Assembly (NCBI GenBank): GCA_016630905.1
Contig: WBMQ01000004.1
Location: 1,488,001-1,552,000 of the forward strand
Length of the DNA: 64,000 nt
DNA from: Capillidium heterosporum
Taxonomy: Eukaryota > Entomophthoromycota > Entomophthoromycetes > Entomophthorales > Capillidiaceae
Direction of reading: 5' to 3'
Below the pieces are notes generated by a model. The model did no database searches and was not told the DNA's origin. It worked only from the letters and a program-made list of their open reading frames with translations. Both the position numbers and the translations under genes were made by a program. The number at the start of each line of letters is the position of its first letter. Within the stretch, counting starts at the first letter, position 1. This document shows, one piece after another, positions 32,921 through 43,909 of the stretch.

Positions 32921-35658
32921 ATGCTTCTTTCTCTTGCTTCCATGACCAACTTACAACTGTCAACTCAACTGCTACCGGTACTCTAAAAACCTTCGATCTG
33001 TATTAATATTTACCTGTATGCTTCTTTTTTAGTCTCTACCGCTAATAGGCTACCCAACCAGCTACGCGAACCCACTTACCAACTCGAAGTTCCAACAACC
33101 TATTCAACACTACTATCACATTGAAGATGGAGAAGTTTATATCTACTTCAAGCCTAGCTTCGAATACAAGGTAAACAACTTTCAGATTTGACGCTAAAAG
33201 CTACTATTTGCAGAATGTAGAACTATCGGCCCTACTGAAATGTAAAGGCTGTTCCAAAGCTATCAATTTAGCAGTTGATAGAATAAACTTGGATTCGTTG
33301 GTAACTATTTGTAGTTGGTGTACCTTAGAAGCTTCAGGTAATTTTTAATAAAAATATTTTTAAGCTGATATAATTTATAGTTAAAGTCATAAATACAGAA
33401 AACTTGAAAAAAGATTTAGATAGCATAAGTAATAGTAGCGACAAAACTTGCTTGAGATATCAGTTGGGAAAAGTAATAGATAGATTGTCCAAATGTTAAT
33501 TCTTAGGTAGGTAGTGGAGCTTCCAACTTTGGTTTTATTGTTTGATGTATCCTACTCAGCTATACAATCGGGTAGCCCAAAATACAACTTTCTGCTTTTT
33601 ATAACCGATAAATTCTATTGTAGGTACACTGTCTTCAACCATCTTCGCCTTAAAGCAACTCTTACCGACCGTTGATCAAGATATGAACCTGTCTATAATC
33701 GCTTACAGCGACAGCTACCATTACTTTCAATTTTTAAACGATGGGTTCGAACATACTCACCTCATAGTCAACGATAAGAACGATAACGATGAACAAGATC
33801 CTACCACCTACATACCTTTACCCTTGAAGAGCTTAAGCTATAGATTGCATGATTATCTACCGGGAATTTTAAATTTGTTGGACAGTTTGGAAAGTTACTT
33901 TGAAGGCACTACTTCCAGGCTAGCTAATTTAGGTCCCTTGTTAAAGTTATTGGCTGAGCAGGTAATTTTCGATGTTTGTAGCTTTCACTATTAAAATAGA
34001 TAATGTTGTTTTAGAGAGGATGCTTTTCCGTTATCAACTTCCAAACTGAACTTTCTACCGACACTCTGGCTACCATCAATTTGAGGGGAGGTACTTCAAC
34101 TTTAGGTACCGATCAAGTAACCTATAGCTATTTTAATTTTTATAAATCATTTTTATGAAGGAGTACAAGTTACTTTTGCCAACTACCAGCTTCTACTCAG
34201 ATATAGGGTTAAGTTTCATCGACAACTTCGTCACCTATCATACTTTCTTATTCAATTCCAACTTCGATCTAGCTTCTATAGGTATATTTTATCGAAAGGA
34301 CGTATACTTAAATCTTTTCAAAGCTCCTTTAGTTGAACGGACGAACGGTAGGTTGAACTATTATCCTAACTTGAAAGCTGTAAATAAGAACGTGGAGTTG
34401 ATCGATATGTTTGACACCTTTTTGAAGGACCTGTCTCAAGTTTTAGCTATAGAAAGTTTTGCTAACTTGCTTAAAATTTATTGTCCGGAAGGTATTTTCG
34501 TACCATTAACAGCCTTATATTTATTAGCTTTATAAAATAGGTACCCAGCTAGAACCTATTTTCAACTGTGGATACCAACTTTCGACCAACACCTTCAAAT
34601 TAGGCTCTTTAGCCAAAGACTTTACGTTGAAGTTCAAATTGAAGCTACCTACAAACTATTCTATCAGCCGTCCTATTAACGTCCAATTCCACTTACAGTC
34701 TACCGATTCAAAGGGGATTCGAACAATGCAACTCATTCACCATCCAATCGCCATCGACAATAGCAATACGAACCTATTTAACAACCTAGCTATTGACATG
34801 TGGATGGTACAACTAACCAAAGTTTTGAATCGCATCCATACTCAAAGCTTAAAAGTGTCAAGGCAACAATTGGTAGATAGCTGTATTTCTCAATTGAAAA
34901 AGTACTTTCTATCAGTCAACAATCAGATGCATTTGATAGAAAGTCTGATGATACCAGAAACTTGGAACCAATTGGGATTGCTTGACTTTGGCTTCGATAA
35001 AAAATGTAAGTCTTTTATCTAAACTTAAGTATCAATTAACTTTATTATTATTATATAGCCCACCTTACGTTCTGGATCCACTACCTTCACCAATCTACGT
35101 ATCCAGCATCTCAATCGATTGAAGTTGAGTGACCCTTCAACGACGTTCCAACTACTTTTGCCTAGATTCTATAGTTTGAACTTTGAAGCTAATAGTTTCG
35201 AATTGTTAAATCTATCGTCCAACAACTTGATAGATAACCATATAAAAGTTTTGATGCTGACTGACAGTATATGGATCTGGATCCCTAAGGCATGTTCACA
35301 ATTTATACTGAAAGAGCTGTTTGATATCAACTATATTGAAGAATTAAAGTTCGGTTCGGTAAGTCCAAAGATGTATTTTTTAATGTTAACATTATACATA
35401 TAGACTTCCATTGACAAATTTCCCAAGAAATTGGAACATACCTTAGCTAAATGCTTGAATTTCGAAACCTACCAAAGTGGACTTGGTGAATCCATTTATT
35501 TACCCCAGCTGTACCTAACCAGCGATATAGATTCGGTAAGTAAGATGAAGTTCCTGAGCCTCCTCATTGAAGATACCCACCTCAATTTGGAAGGGTTAGG
35601 TTATCAACAGTTCCTCATCAATTTGAAAAGTGAGCTGTTGAGCAGTATTAAAGTTTGA
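32921..35658 (+). CDS. SEC24: Divergent Sec24-like COPII coat subunit
   Basis: About eight exons. Two in-frame ATGs (32921 and 32942) are possible starts. The zinc finger of the Sec23/Sec24 family is visible (CKGCSKAI, then TICSWC). The trunk follows (LPTLVLLFDVSYSAI, TIFALKQLL, LPLKSLSYRLHDYLPGIL), then the beta-sandwich, a helical part, and the gelsolin-like end (LMLTDSIWIWIPKACSQFI). Sec24 selects cargo on ER exit vesicles with Sec23, Sar1 and Sec13/31. The usual long Pro/Gln-rich N-terminus is missing, so the protein is short for Sec24. At 35003-35060 the exon ending FGFDKK and the next starting PTLRSGS (both match the family) are out of frame by one base at an A6 run. Confidence 0.8.
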
Positions 35659-35763
35659 ATGCTGGATTTGTTTTTATGTAAAATTCAACTGTATTAGTAT
35701 AAACAATCTTTACTATATTTAAAGCAGCTAGTATATAGTTTCAAAAACCCAGAATCATTTTTA

Positions 35764-37779
35764 TCAAATATCCTCCTTTGAAAGCCTGCTAAAGAAATTT
35801 AGGATGGAAGGTTGATCTTTAGGTACCCTCTTACCTCTCTTCCCTCCCTTAGGTTTAGGCATCCCCTTCACATTGGGTTTACTACTACCGGTAACTTGAC
35901 TGCTTGAAGGGGTAGTAATAGTAGGCTGCGTCGGTAGTTGAACTTTCGGTCCCGCTTCATTTTTAGTAGAGATTTCGATCGAAGTTATTTGTTGGGAGGT
36001 CGATGAGAAGGTAGTTGTCCAATTAAAAGAAGATGGGGAACTGGCAGCTTCCGAACTTTCGGTATCCGATTTGGTGATAAGGTAAGCACGTTCCAACGGA
36101 CTCATCAAGTCTGAAGTTGAAGTAAAGAGTTGGGGATTTGAAGTTCTGAAATCAAAATTAGATTTCTTGGAATTGAATTGTTGTAGGCCAAAATTACTGG
36201 AATTCTGTGGATGGCTGGATAGGCTGAGGTTTATTTGAGGATCTATTGTTGTATTCTTACATTTGGAATTAGGTGTAAGAGAGGTACTTTTAGTACCAGA
36301 TTCTTTTGAGCCTTTAGCCCGACAAGCTAACTTAACTTCAGTTGCCTTGAACTTGGGTTCCTCGGATGAAGTAGACTTCAATCGATCGGAATCTTCTCTA
36401 CTTGGGAGTGGATGATAGGGTGTCGGTGGAATTGGGTTGCGTTGTTGATCAAGTCTACTCTCATGTTTTACTGAGTCCAATTCAGCTACCACCTTATCCT
36501 CCGTCAAATCAATAACTTCACTCATTTTAAATGGATCGGTATGTGAGATGCTAGATAAACTTGATTAAAGAAATTAAACTGACAATGTACCTTGATGTCT
36601 TCTTAGCACAATAGGACGTATGAAAGTCTACACTAATACTTTGTTAGTCAAATAGGGAGCTAATGACTTACGATGGACTGAATAGGTAAGGCTTGTCTAG
36701 ACAATCCTCAGTAGCACCAACAGACTATATATTGGATTAAATAAAGTGGACAAAAATTACTACTTTTGGTGGAAGTTCAATTCTATTAACTGTACTCTCT
36801 TTGATATTGGAAGGTAATTCCAGTTTAGTTTCATCAATGGGGGTAGGTTTCTCTATTGAAGGACATTCTTCATCTTTAGGCTTCACATATGATTTAAACT
36901 TTTCTACAAGGCTATAGTTTTTGGGAAAGGTGGATACTTTGGTCGAACCCTTAGCTTTAGCTTTTCCTTTTGAGGTTTTGGTGGTACGGGTATGCTTCTT
37001 GGAGGCCAACTCAGCCTCCTTCAGTTTTCTCTGGCTTCGTAGAAGGTCGATATTCTTCTGCCTCTCCAGCCTCAAGTTTTCTTCTATTTGTTGCTTTTAA
37101 ATGTTATAAACATATCGTGTTGAATTAAGCTACCTTGATACTAAGCCTACTTTTCCCCAGCACTTCAAATTCCAAATCCTTTAAAATCGGGATCCCTTTG
37201 CTTTAATATAGTGTTAATACATAGTATCGAAAATTGCTCACCTTTTAAACGAATACAAGCTATCAAGAATTCCCATCTCAGGCTCCGAATGTATATTGAA
37301 CTTTAAAGCTAAGTAAAAGATTTTAAAAAACTAACTTACTTCTTTTAAAGATATCTGAAGTTTAAATATAGTTGCAGTAAATCCATCTTTAAGGTCCTTG
37401 GTAAAGGTTGAGATATCGTTTAAAGTTACTTGTCTATATATCCTTCCTAGATCTCCCTCGTAAGTAAATTCATCTTTGGTAAAACCATCGATAATATAGA
37501 TAGCCTCAATTTTGTCCCAATCTTCTATACTTAGCTGTTGTTTAAAAATTTCGAGTGCTCTAGAAAATTACTATATATATATTTAAAAAATTTACTGTTT
37601 GGCAACTTCGAATTTACAACCGACTTGACAACAAAGCTCATGGACGGTGACCTAGTCCAATACTTTAGATGCTTGAAAAGAGAAACTAGTACAGTTATCG
37701 GTATGTGATTTTTGGTGTCGTCAAAAATTTGGTTTTTAAATGCCGAGTTCAGATATTCGATGCACTGTTGTAGTGCCAT
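35764..37779 (-). CDS. DNA polymerase delta third subunit (POLD3 / Cdc27 / Pol32), copy B
   Basis: Multi-exon gene, start ATG 37779 (MALQQCIEYLNSAFKNQ). A 41-nt intron joins HIPIT to VTVHELCCQV, and another joins KFEVAKQ to ALEIFKQQ. The result lines up along its length with copy A: IPITVTVHEL with PIIVTLDEL, EAIYIIDGFTKDE with QPVYVIEGFLKDE. A basic linker follows (RQKNIDLLRSQRKLKEAE, KTSKGKAKAKGS). The protein ends with the PCNA-binding peptide QPSILNFFSRL. Copy A and copy B differ strongly outside these blocks, so the duplication is old. Both keep a start, open frame and PIP box, so copy B is probably functional. It is convergent with SEC24. Confidence 0.82.
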
Positions 37780-38343
37780 CGTTCCTCCAGTGTAACCCTT
37801 GTTGCTTTGTGGTGTAATGGGTGGGATTAGATCTGAACAAAAAGTTTAGGATCATTGGTCGGCTTCCAGATTGATTTGAAAACTCTCCCAAAACTCGATG
37901 CGTCAGTCAAATTTAGCATTCCGGCCTATGAAACAACTGTATTACCTTTGCAATTTTTATGATATCTATTGGTTCAATATTTAGATGCAATCTAAAATTA
38001 AAGAAATTCATGTTGCTGCAAATCTGGCTCATTTTATTACCCATTGTAGATATTGATGGCAGTTGTGCCCAGAGATACGGACAGCTGTTAGGACATCCGA
38101 TCTAGTAGTTTATCCTTTAGATTCAAAAGCTATGGATTATAGCCAACATGTGCTTTTACCCGCCTTTAAACTATTACGCGAATCAGGACTTTAAAAATTC
38201 AATTAGAGCGGGTAATAGTTCCTAAATATTCAAAGAATTTATGCTCCCTAAAACCAAAACTTACAAATTTTATGGAAAACAAACTCAAATTCCAAATATA
38301 AACCCCTTTATAATCCAACTATAAAAGAAAGTCCAAGAGAAAG
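37780..38343. other. Divergent region POLD3-B / monoglyceride lipase
   Basis: About 560 bases with no supported ORF. The lipase TATA box lies at its end. Confidence 0.5.
38319..38327 (+). promoter_or_regulatory. TATA box of the monoglyceride lipase gene
   Basis: CTATAAAAG ends 16 bases before the start ATG. A second TATA-like word (AATATAAAC) lies at about 38296. If the nearer one were used the leader would be nearly absent, so the farther one may be the working element. Confidence 0.4.
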
Positions 38344-39339
38344 ATGTCCAACTTCGAAAAGAGTTTTATCTACCAGATGTTAGTCGACCCATTAGCAACC
38401 ACTTTAGGCTACCCAGTAATCGACAAATCCTTTGGACGTCGCAGTTTACCCTACAATGAAGCCGAAACCGAGCTACACGAGGAAGGATCATTTCATAATG
38501 AAGACTACTTGGATACCAGCTTAGGTAAAGTTTACTACCAAACTCTGTGGAATAAGGCCAAATACCCAACTGAAGACTCCATAAAATGTGACATAATAAA
38601 GGTACATGGGTACGCCGACTACGGAGGTAGGTTTGCTAAGATTGGAAAGCATTTTTTAGAAGCGGGGATAAGGTTACATCTTATTGACTTACCAGGTCAC
38701 GGTAGATCGGATGGGCTACATGCTTACAACAACGACCTCACCGAAATAAGTTTGATTTTGGATCAACTGAAGGAGACGATAAAGAAAGACTATCAATCTA
38801 AGAAGCTGTTCATTATGGGAGGCTCTCTAGGTGGTGTACTTAGCTTACATACTGCTATCAATAGTAAAGGATTCGACGGTATAGTAGCGGTTTGCCCATG
38901 TCTGAAAGTCCATGATAGCATGCGTCCACCCAATTTCGTCAAAGTGATCGGACAGTTCTTCAACGCCTTAGTACCTAAATTGCCAGTACTACCTTATGCC
39001 CCCAACTCCAGTTCCAAGAACTACGAGGTTGAAAAGATGTTTTTCGAAGATCCTATGACCTACACTGGTCCGGTTCGTATATCAACTGGACTGATGCTGG
39101 ATTCTGCCTACGACTTGGTTACACCCAAGCTTGGAAATATAAGTATACCCATCTTGGTACAGCAAGGTGATAAAGATAGGATGGTCGATCCTGTTGGAGC
39201 CCAGCTTATCATCGACAGTGTCAACAGTAAAGATAAGGAGCTGATAGTATATGAGAATGGTGAACATGACCTCCACAACGACTCTACTGGAGAATTGGTT
39301 ATCAACGATTCGATCAAGTGGATCCTTGCTAGATGTTAG
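38344..39339 (+). CDS. Monoglyceride lipase-type serine hydrolase
   Basis: Single exon, 331 residues. The alpha/beta-hydrolase parts are clear: KVHGYADYGGRF (oxyanion strand), LIDLPGHGRSDGLHAY, the nucleophile elbow IMGGSLGG (S161), QQGDKDRMVDP (Asp about 276-278) and NGEHDLHND (H308). The HGYADYGGRF and GHGRSDG pattern places it in the monoacylglycerol lipase / serine aminopeptidase S33 group. Such enzymes cleave monoacylglycerols to glycerol and a fatty acid; yeast Yju3 is the reference. There is no signal peptide. The true substrate is not shown by sequence. It is one of five intronless genes here. Confidence 0.85.
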   Translation: MSNFEKSFIYQMLVDPLATTLGYPVIDKSFGRRSLPYNEAETELHEEGSFHNEDYLDTSLGKVYYQTLWNKAKYPTEDSIKCDIIKVHGYADYGGRFAKIGKHFLEAGIRLHLIDLPGHGRSDGLHAYNNDLTEISLILDQLKETIKKDYQSKKLFIMGGSLGGVLSLHTAINSKGFDGIVAVCPCLKVHDSMRPPNFVKVIGQFFNALVPKLPVLPYAPNSSSKNYEVEKMFFEDPMTYTGPVRISTGLMLDSAYDLVTPKLGNISIPILVQQGDKDRMVDPVGAQLIIDSVNSKDKELIVYENGEHDLHNDSTGELVINDSIKWILARC

Positions 39340-39675
39340 CTCTACATCCTCTTTATTAAACTGTAATGCATATAAATTTTATTTAGCATCTCTAGCACAT
39401 ATATTAACTTTTGATATATTTTCAGAATATTAAGAAATTTATAAAGTTATAGCTATGTTGAAGAAAACTATAGATTTGTTCCAAAGTAACTAGCGACTTT
39501 CTTGTTAAATGTATATGATTATTAATTAGGTAATCGTTTTTTCAAAGATCCAAATTTACAGATACTCATAAAGCTTTGTTAATTTTAACTAAACATAACT
39601 ATGGTAGTAATTTATGGCTATATTGACATTTAATACATCTAAATTAATCCATTTTAATGTAATACCGATGTGCAG
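39340..39675. other. Convergent spacer
   Basis: About 335 AT-rich bases with two facing 3' UTRs. Nothing else is seen. Confidence 0.5.
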
Positions 39676-41583
39676 TTAGACAGAAGATAAGCTTGAAAGG
39701 GGGCTACTACACGAATCCACAGGTTCTTCCTTCTTAGGTTTGAATGTAAATTTAACTTTGGGTAGAATTCTAGGCTGCTCTTGCTCTACTACAGATAACC
39801 ACGGATTTGTAACCGTCTTAGCTCTAACGGGGCTGGCCCATAGCTCAAGAAAACGTATATCGCTATTCTCAACATCTTTGATTCTGGGAACATCATTCAT
39901 ATCCTCTTTGCTAGCTGGAGAGCCAGGTAGAAGAGTCTCTATCAATTCATAAATAAACTTAGGTCTTTCAATTCGACTGTCAGATAGAGGATCATCTATT
40001 GAAATTGTCAGTTAAGTTACAAGTAAAGTATAAATGGTGGATTTAAATATAGAAAGTATAAACATACCTGGTGAGTAAGGTGGCCGCAAGTAATCGAAAA
40101 TGCAATCGGGGGATCTTTGGTGTCGGAGGTCAATATCTCCATCCTTACGGAAAATGAGAAGGGTGGATTTTGAAGATTTCAAGTAAGAAACTTGGTTGGA
40201 GCCGAAGGTGACAGGTAAAGGGCACTGGGAGGCAGCGATGGTGTTATTGAGATTATAGTGAACCCAGGCTACGTTCTCCACGTAACGGAATCCCCAAGTT
40301 TCGGTACAAAGTTCCAGAATCTCGGCCAGATGTCGCTTTTCAATCCAAATCATCAAAAACCCACTTTGTATCATCTTATCGATCGGGAATTTTTTCTTTG
40401 AAAGAGTTGAGTTGCGTGTAGGTTTAAAAGACTTACTAGTTCCGAAAGGTAGATTGGCCGTCTATGTGGTGGGTACTGGGATATTTGACAATGATCTGCT
40501 TCCTCTTCATCTAGCAACAGTAGAGGATCCATGAGGATGGCTTGAAAGTCTTTGCCCAATTTTAATAATCGATCCATATCCGATCTAAAATCAAAGTACT
40601 GACTATGTTTAAATGTTTAAGCATGAAGTTTAGACTCATAAATACTCACCTATTGGGGTTGGTACACTTGATAGGCTCAATCAATGGGTTGATACGACGC
40701 GCCCATGAAAGGGGCATAAGGTTTGGGGGAACTTTTACGTAGGAGGGAATGGAGGGATCCACCAGCTGTACCTTTTTCAATGCCAGCATATTCCCGGATG
40801 AATCAGCAACCTGTAGTTCACGGTACTTCCTTAGCACCGCTTCTCTGTCAAATGCTTTACGACTCTTAGTGGAGGTACTTCGTCTATTATTAGACCTTGG
40901 TTTCTTGTACCCTTCGTACTCTTCTAACCATTCATCGTCATCCAAATCCATATACTCGCTGCAAAGAGCTGTAAGTTAATAGAAAAAGGATAAATCCTTA
41001 CTCTAATTCGTATTCGGAGCTATACTCTTCAACTTGATAGTCATCGTCATAATAGTTGTCGTTCTCATTATCATTAGCTGCCTGATCTAAACTAAATGCA
41101 GAAGTTCGTATGAAGAGTTCCTCCAGTTGAGCTTCAGTAAGATCTCCTATCTCATTTGAAACCTAAATGAAAATATAATAGAAGAATGTTATAATTTGAA
41201 TTAAATTAAATAATTACATTGACAGCTTGATTCAAATTAGCTTGTTTGGGTTTCGGACTGGATTTTAACATGTTGAACATTCCAAATACCTCCTCCTCCT
41301 CCTCCTCTTCCTCCATCTGCTGGCTTGCTGCCACCTTATTTGCAGCTTCCTGCTTGAATTTCTCCAATTCTTCAAACTTTTTCATTATCATTTCAATGGA
41401 TTCGCCATCTTCCACATAACCAACATAATGGGAAGAACTATATACATAAATTAAATGGTATATTAGAATTTTTTATTTAATAAAATAATAGCAATTGGAA
41501 AACAGTTACCTTACTCTGGAACTGTCAAATTGACTGGAATATGGGTTGGTACGTTTTCGACTAGACCTTCGCCCTTCCCCCAT
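39676..41583 (-). CDS. MT-A70-like protein with degenerate catalytic motif
   Basis: About seven exons; start ATG 41583 (MGEGRRSSRKRTNPYSSQF). An acidic N-terminal half (MEEEEEEEEVFGMF, NDNENDNYYDDDYQVEEY) and a basic patch (SNNRRSTSTKSRK) precede an MT-A70 domain: FQAILMDPLLLLDEEE, RPIYLSEL joined by an intron to KKFPIDKMIQSGFLMIWIEK, TWGFRYVENVAWVHYN, LRHQRSPDCIFDYLRP, PKFIYELIETLLPG. Active adenine methyltransferases of this family carry DPPW where this protein reads DPLL, reminiscent of the EPPL of inactive METTL14. It is therefore probably a non-catalytic partner for an RNA or DNA N6-adenine methyltransferase. Which of METTL14/Kar4-like or MTA9-like it is cannot be settled here. Confidence 0.72.
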
Positions 41584-42091
41584 CGCCAACTAATTTCTAT
41601 TAAAATATGGTAAATTCTAAACAAAAATGATTAGAGAGAGAACTGCTAGCTTCAATTGATAGGATTAAATAGTTTTGCTGGCTATAAAATTTTATCTAAA
41701 GAGTACTCCAATTTTGTATTACCTTAACTCTATAAAAAGCCAATTCTATGACTACCAACCAATAAAAACTTGGATTAAATAAGAATTGTATTCGATATCG
41801 ATGAAAATAGTGTTCGATGACAAGGTATATTTGTCGTTAAAGGTATACAATCCAATTCAAACAGTGCTGAACTACACTTTTGTACATACTGATGGTGGTT
41901 TGGAAAATGTTTTTCATAGCAATAGATAAAATTAGCTTTAATTTGTGGTAGGACCAATTACAGTTTAAATTACGTAGAAAGAAACTATAGTTGCATCTGA
42001 CGTAGCTGAAAACCCCTATTTCCAATCGAAAGGACGCACAAATACCTAACATACATCAATACAACTCAAATAAACATTGCTTTAAATCAAC
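41584..42091. other. Divergent region MT-A70-like / beta-tubulin
   Basis: About 510 bases; overlapping short minus-strand frames (41775-42052) show no motif. The tubulin promoter should lie here. Confidence 0.5.
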
Positions 42092-43393
42092 ATGGGAGAA
42101 ATAATCAGCATTCAAGTTGGCCAAGGTGGTAACCTAATCGGCACTAAATTCTGGGAGCTTATCTCTCAGGAACATGGTATCAAAGGGGATGGTTCTTACA
42201 GTGGTACTGAAGACCAACAGCTTGAAGGTATCAAAACATACTATAAAGAAGCTAGCAATCGTCGCTATATCCCAAGAGCTGTTTTAGTTGATTCCGATCC
42301 CGAAGTTATGAATTTCATTAAAGCTAGTCCCATCTTTGAGGTATTCCAATCTGAAAACTTCATTTATGGACAATCGAGTACAGGCAACAACTGGGCCAAG
42401 GGTTACTACACAGAAGGCGCTGAGCTAGTCGTGGGAGTCCTAAACGCTGTTCGTAAAGAAGCTGAGGCCTGCGATTCCTTACAGGGCTTTCAGTTTTCTC
42501 ATTCCCTTGGCGGTGGGACTGGCTCTGGCCTCGGCTCTTTGCTACTATCTAAGCTTCGTGAGGAGTTCCCAGATCGTATGATGTGTACCTTTTCAGTTGT
42601 TCCTTCCCCAGAGGTCTCTGATACCGTTGTTGAGCCTTATAACGCTATTTTGACTCTCCACCATCTGGCTAAAAGCGCGGATACAACTTTTTGTATCGAT
42701 AACGAGGCCCTTTTCAATATATGCCAGCGCAACCTTGAAATTTCCAACCCTACCTATAAAAACCTTAACCAGCTGGCAGCCCTTGCTATGTCTGGCGTAA
42801 CTGCTCCTTTCCGTTTCCCTGGACAGCCCAATTCGGATTTATGTGAGTTAACTACTAACTTGGTTCCCTTCCCCCGTCTCCACTTTCTTATGGTAGGCTT
42901 TGCACCTCTTACCCTCTCTGATTCGAATTTCAACCAGTCTTTAACTGTTAGCGAACTAGTAAGTAAAATGCTTGATACCAATAATTTGATGGCGGTTGCA
43001 AACCCTCAAGATGGTTACTACTTTGCTGCTTCTACCCACTTCCGTGGACAACTTTCTTTCGACGAGATTGAGCAACAGATGGCTGATGTCCACAATAAAC
43101 TTTCCAACCGTTTCGTTGAATGGACTCCTCAGAAATTTAAGACTTCTGTCTGTAATATCCCCTCCTCTGGTCTTAATACATCCGCTACCTTCATTAGTAA
43201 CAATACAGCAATTCGGGATATACTCAAGAGACTTATCAAGCAGTTTCGATCCCTACATCAGCGTAAGGCTTTCATGCATTGGTATACTAATGAAGGTATG
43301 AGCGAAATGGAGTTCTCTGAAGCTGAAACCAAACTTAATGACCTTCTATCTGAATATCAGCAGTACCAGGATAGTGCTGCTAATGTCAAATAA
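42092..43393 (+). CDS. Divergent, intronless beta-tubulin
   Basis: 433 residues in one exon. It aligns end to end with beta-tubulin: VGQGGN (residues 9-14; the usual Cys12 is Gly), NNWAKGYYTEGAEL, the nucleotide-binding loop GGGTGSG (140-146), FSVVPSPEVSDTVVEPYNA, DNEALFNIC, RFPGQPNSDL, PFPRLHFLMVGFAPL, and RKAFMHWYTNEGMSEMEF. Compared with typical beta-tubulins it changes MREI to MGEI (the start signal used in mRNA autoregulation), differs at many surface positions, and stops soon after QQYQDSA with NVK, so the acidic tail is gone. It may be a specialised second beta-tubulin or a processed retrocopy under selection. The reading frame is intact. Confidence 0.9.
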   Translation: MGEIISIQVGQGGNLIGTKFWELISQEHGIKGDGSYSGTEDQQLEGIKTYYKEASNRRYIPRAVLVDSDPEVMNFIKASPIFEVFQSENFIYGQSSTGNNWAKGYYTEGAELVVGVLNAVRKEAEACDSLQGFQFSHSLGGGTGSGLGSLLLSKLREEFPDRMMCTFSVVPSPEVSDTVVEPYNAILTLHHLAKSADTTFCIDNEALFNICQRNLEISNPTYKNLNQLAALAMSGVTAPFRFPGQPNSDLCELTTNLVPFPRLHFLMVGFAPLTLSDSNFNQSLTVSELVSKMLDTNNLMAVANPQDGYYFAASTHFRGQLSFDEIEQQMADVHNKLSNRFVEWTPQKFKTSVCNIPSSGLNTSATFISNNTAIRDILKRLIKQFRSLHQRKAFMHWYTNEGMSEMEFSEAETKLNDLLSEYQQYQDSAANVK

Positions 43394-43909
43394 AGTTATG
43401 TATCAAAGAGCAATACATACTATGAATAAGTGAATGTTGATTTAGATAGTCTATACAATTCTCCAACTATCAAAGTCCAGATACTTTCTGGTACATTTGC
43501 GTCATCAGTGAATTTCGCCTAATACTTTGCTTTTTCACTATCAAATTACTCATCAAATTAAATCGGAAAATCCTGTCTGCTACAGAATGTTAATTTGCTA
43601 TATAATTTATAATAGGGCCTGTACAACTCTGTTCATGCCATCTGAAAATCTTTATAATAAACTTATAAATAGTGAGCTATATTTCCGAACAAACTGGAGT
43701 TTAATTACGTATTTTGCATTTGCAAATTTCAAAATCGAATGTGAACCTTGATTGAAACTATCCAAATGAGTCATTTCAATCAAATTAGATGACAATAAAT
43801 CGATTCAAAGTCATTTTCTATAAAAGTCCCACCTACAGTTCTTTGATACTACGAAACAAATTTACAAATTTCTCTACACGACTTCTTTTGTACTGTAAAG
43901 GTAAATAAT
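43394..43909. other. Intergenic region
   Basis: About 515 AT-rich bases between tubulin and the peptidase gene. A TTG-started chance frame at 43527-43751 is not supported. Confidence 0.5.

Noticed and set aside
35764-37779. POLD3-B as a pseudogene
   Set aside because: With two short introns placed by comparison to copy A the N-terminal frame is continuous and the PIP box is intact.
39082-39317. Minus-strand ORFs under the monoglyceride lipase
   Set aside because: Shadows of a well-supported sense gene with a complete catalytic triad.
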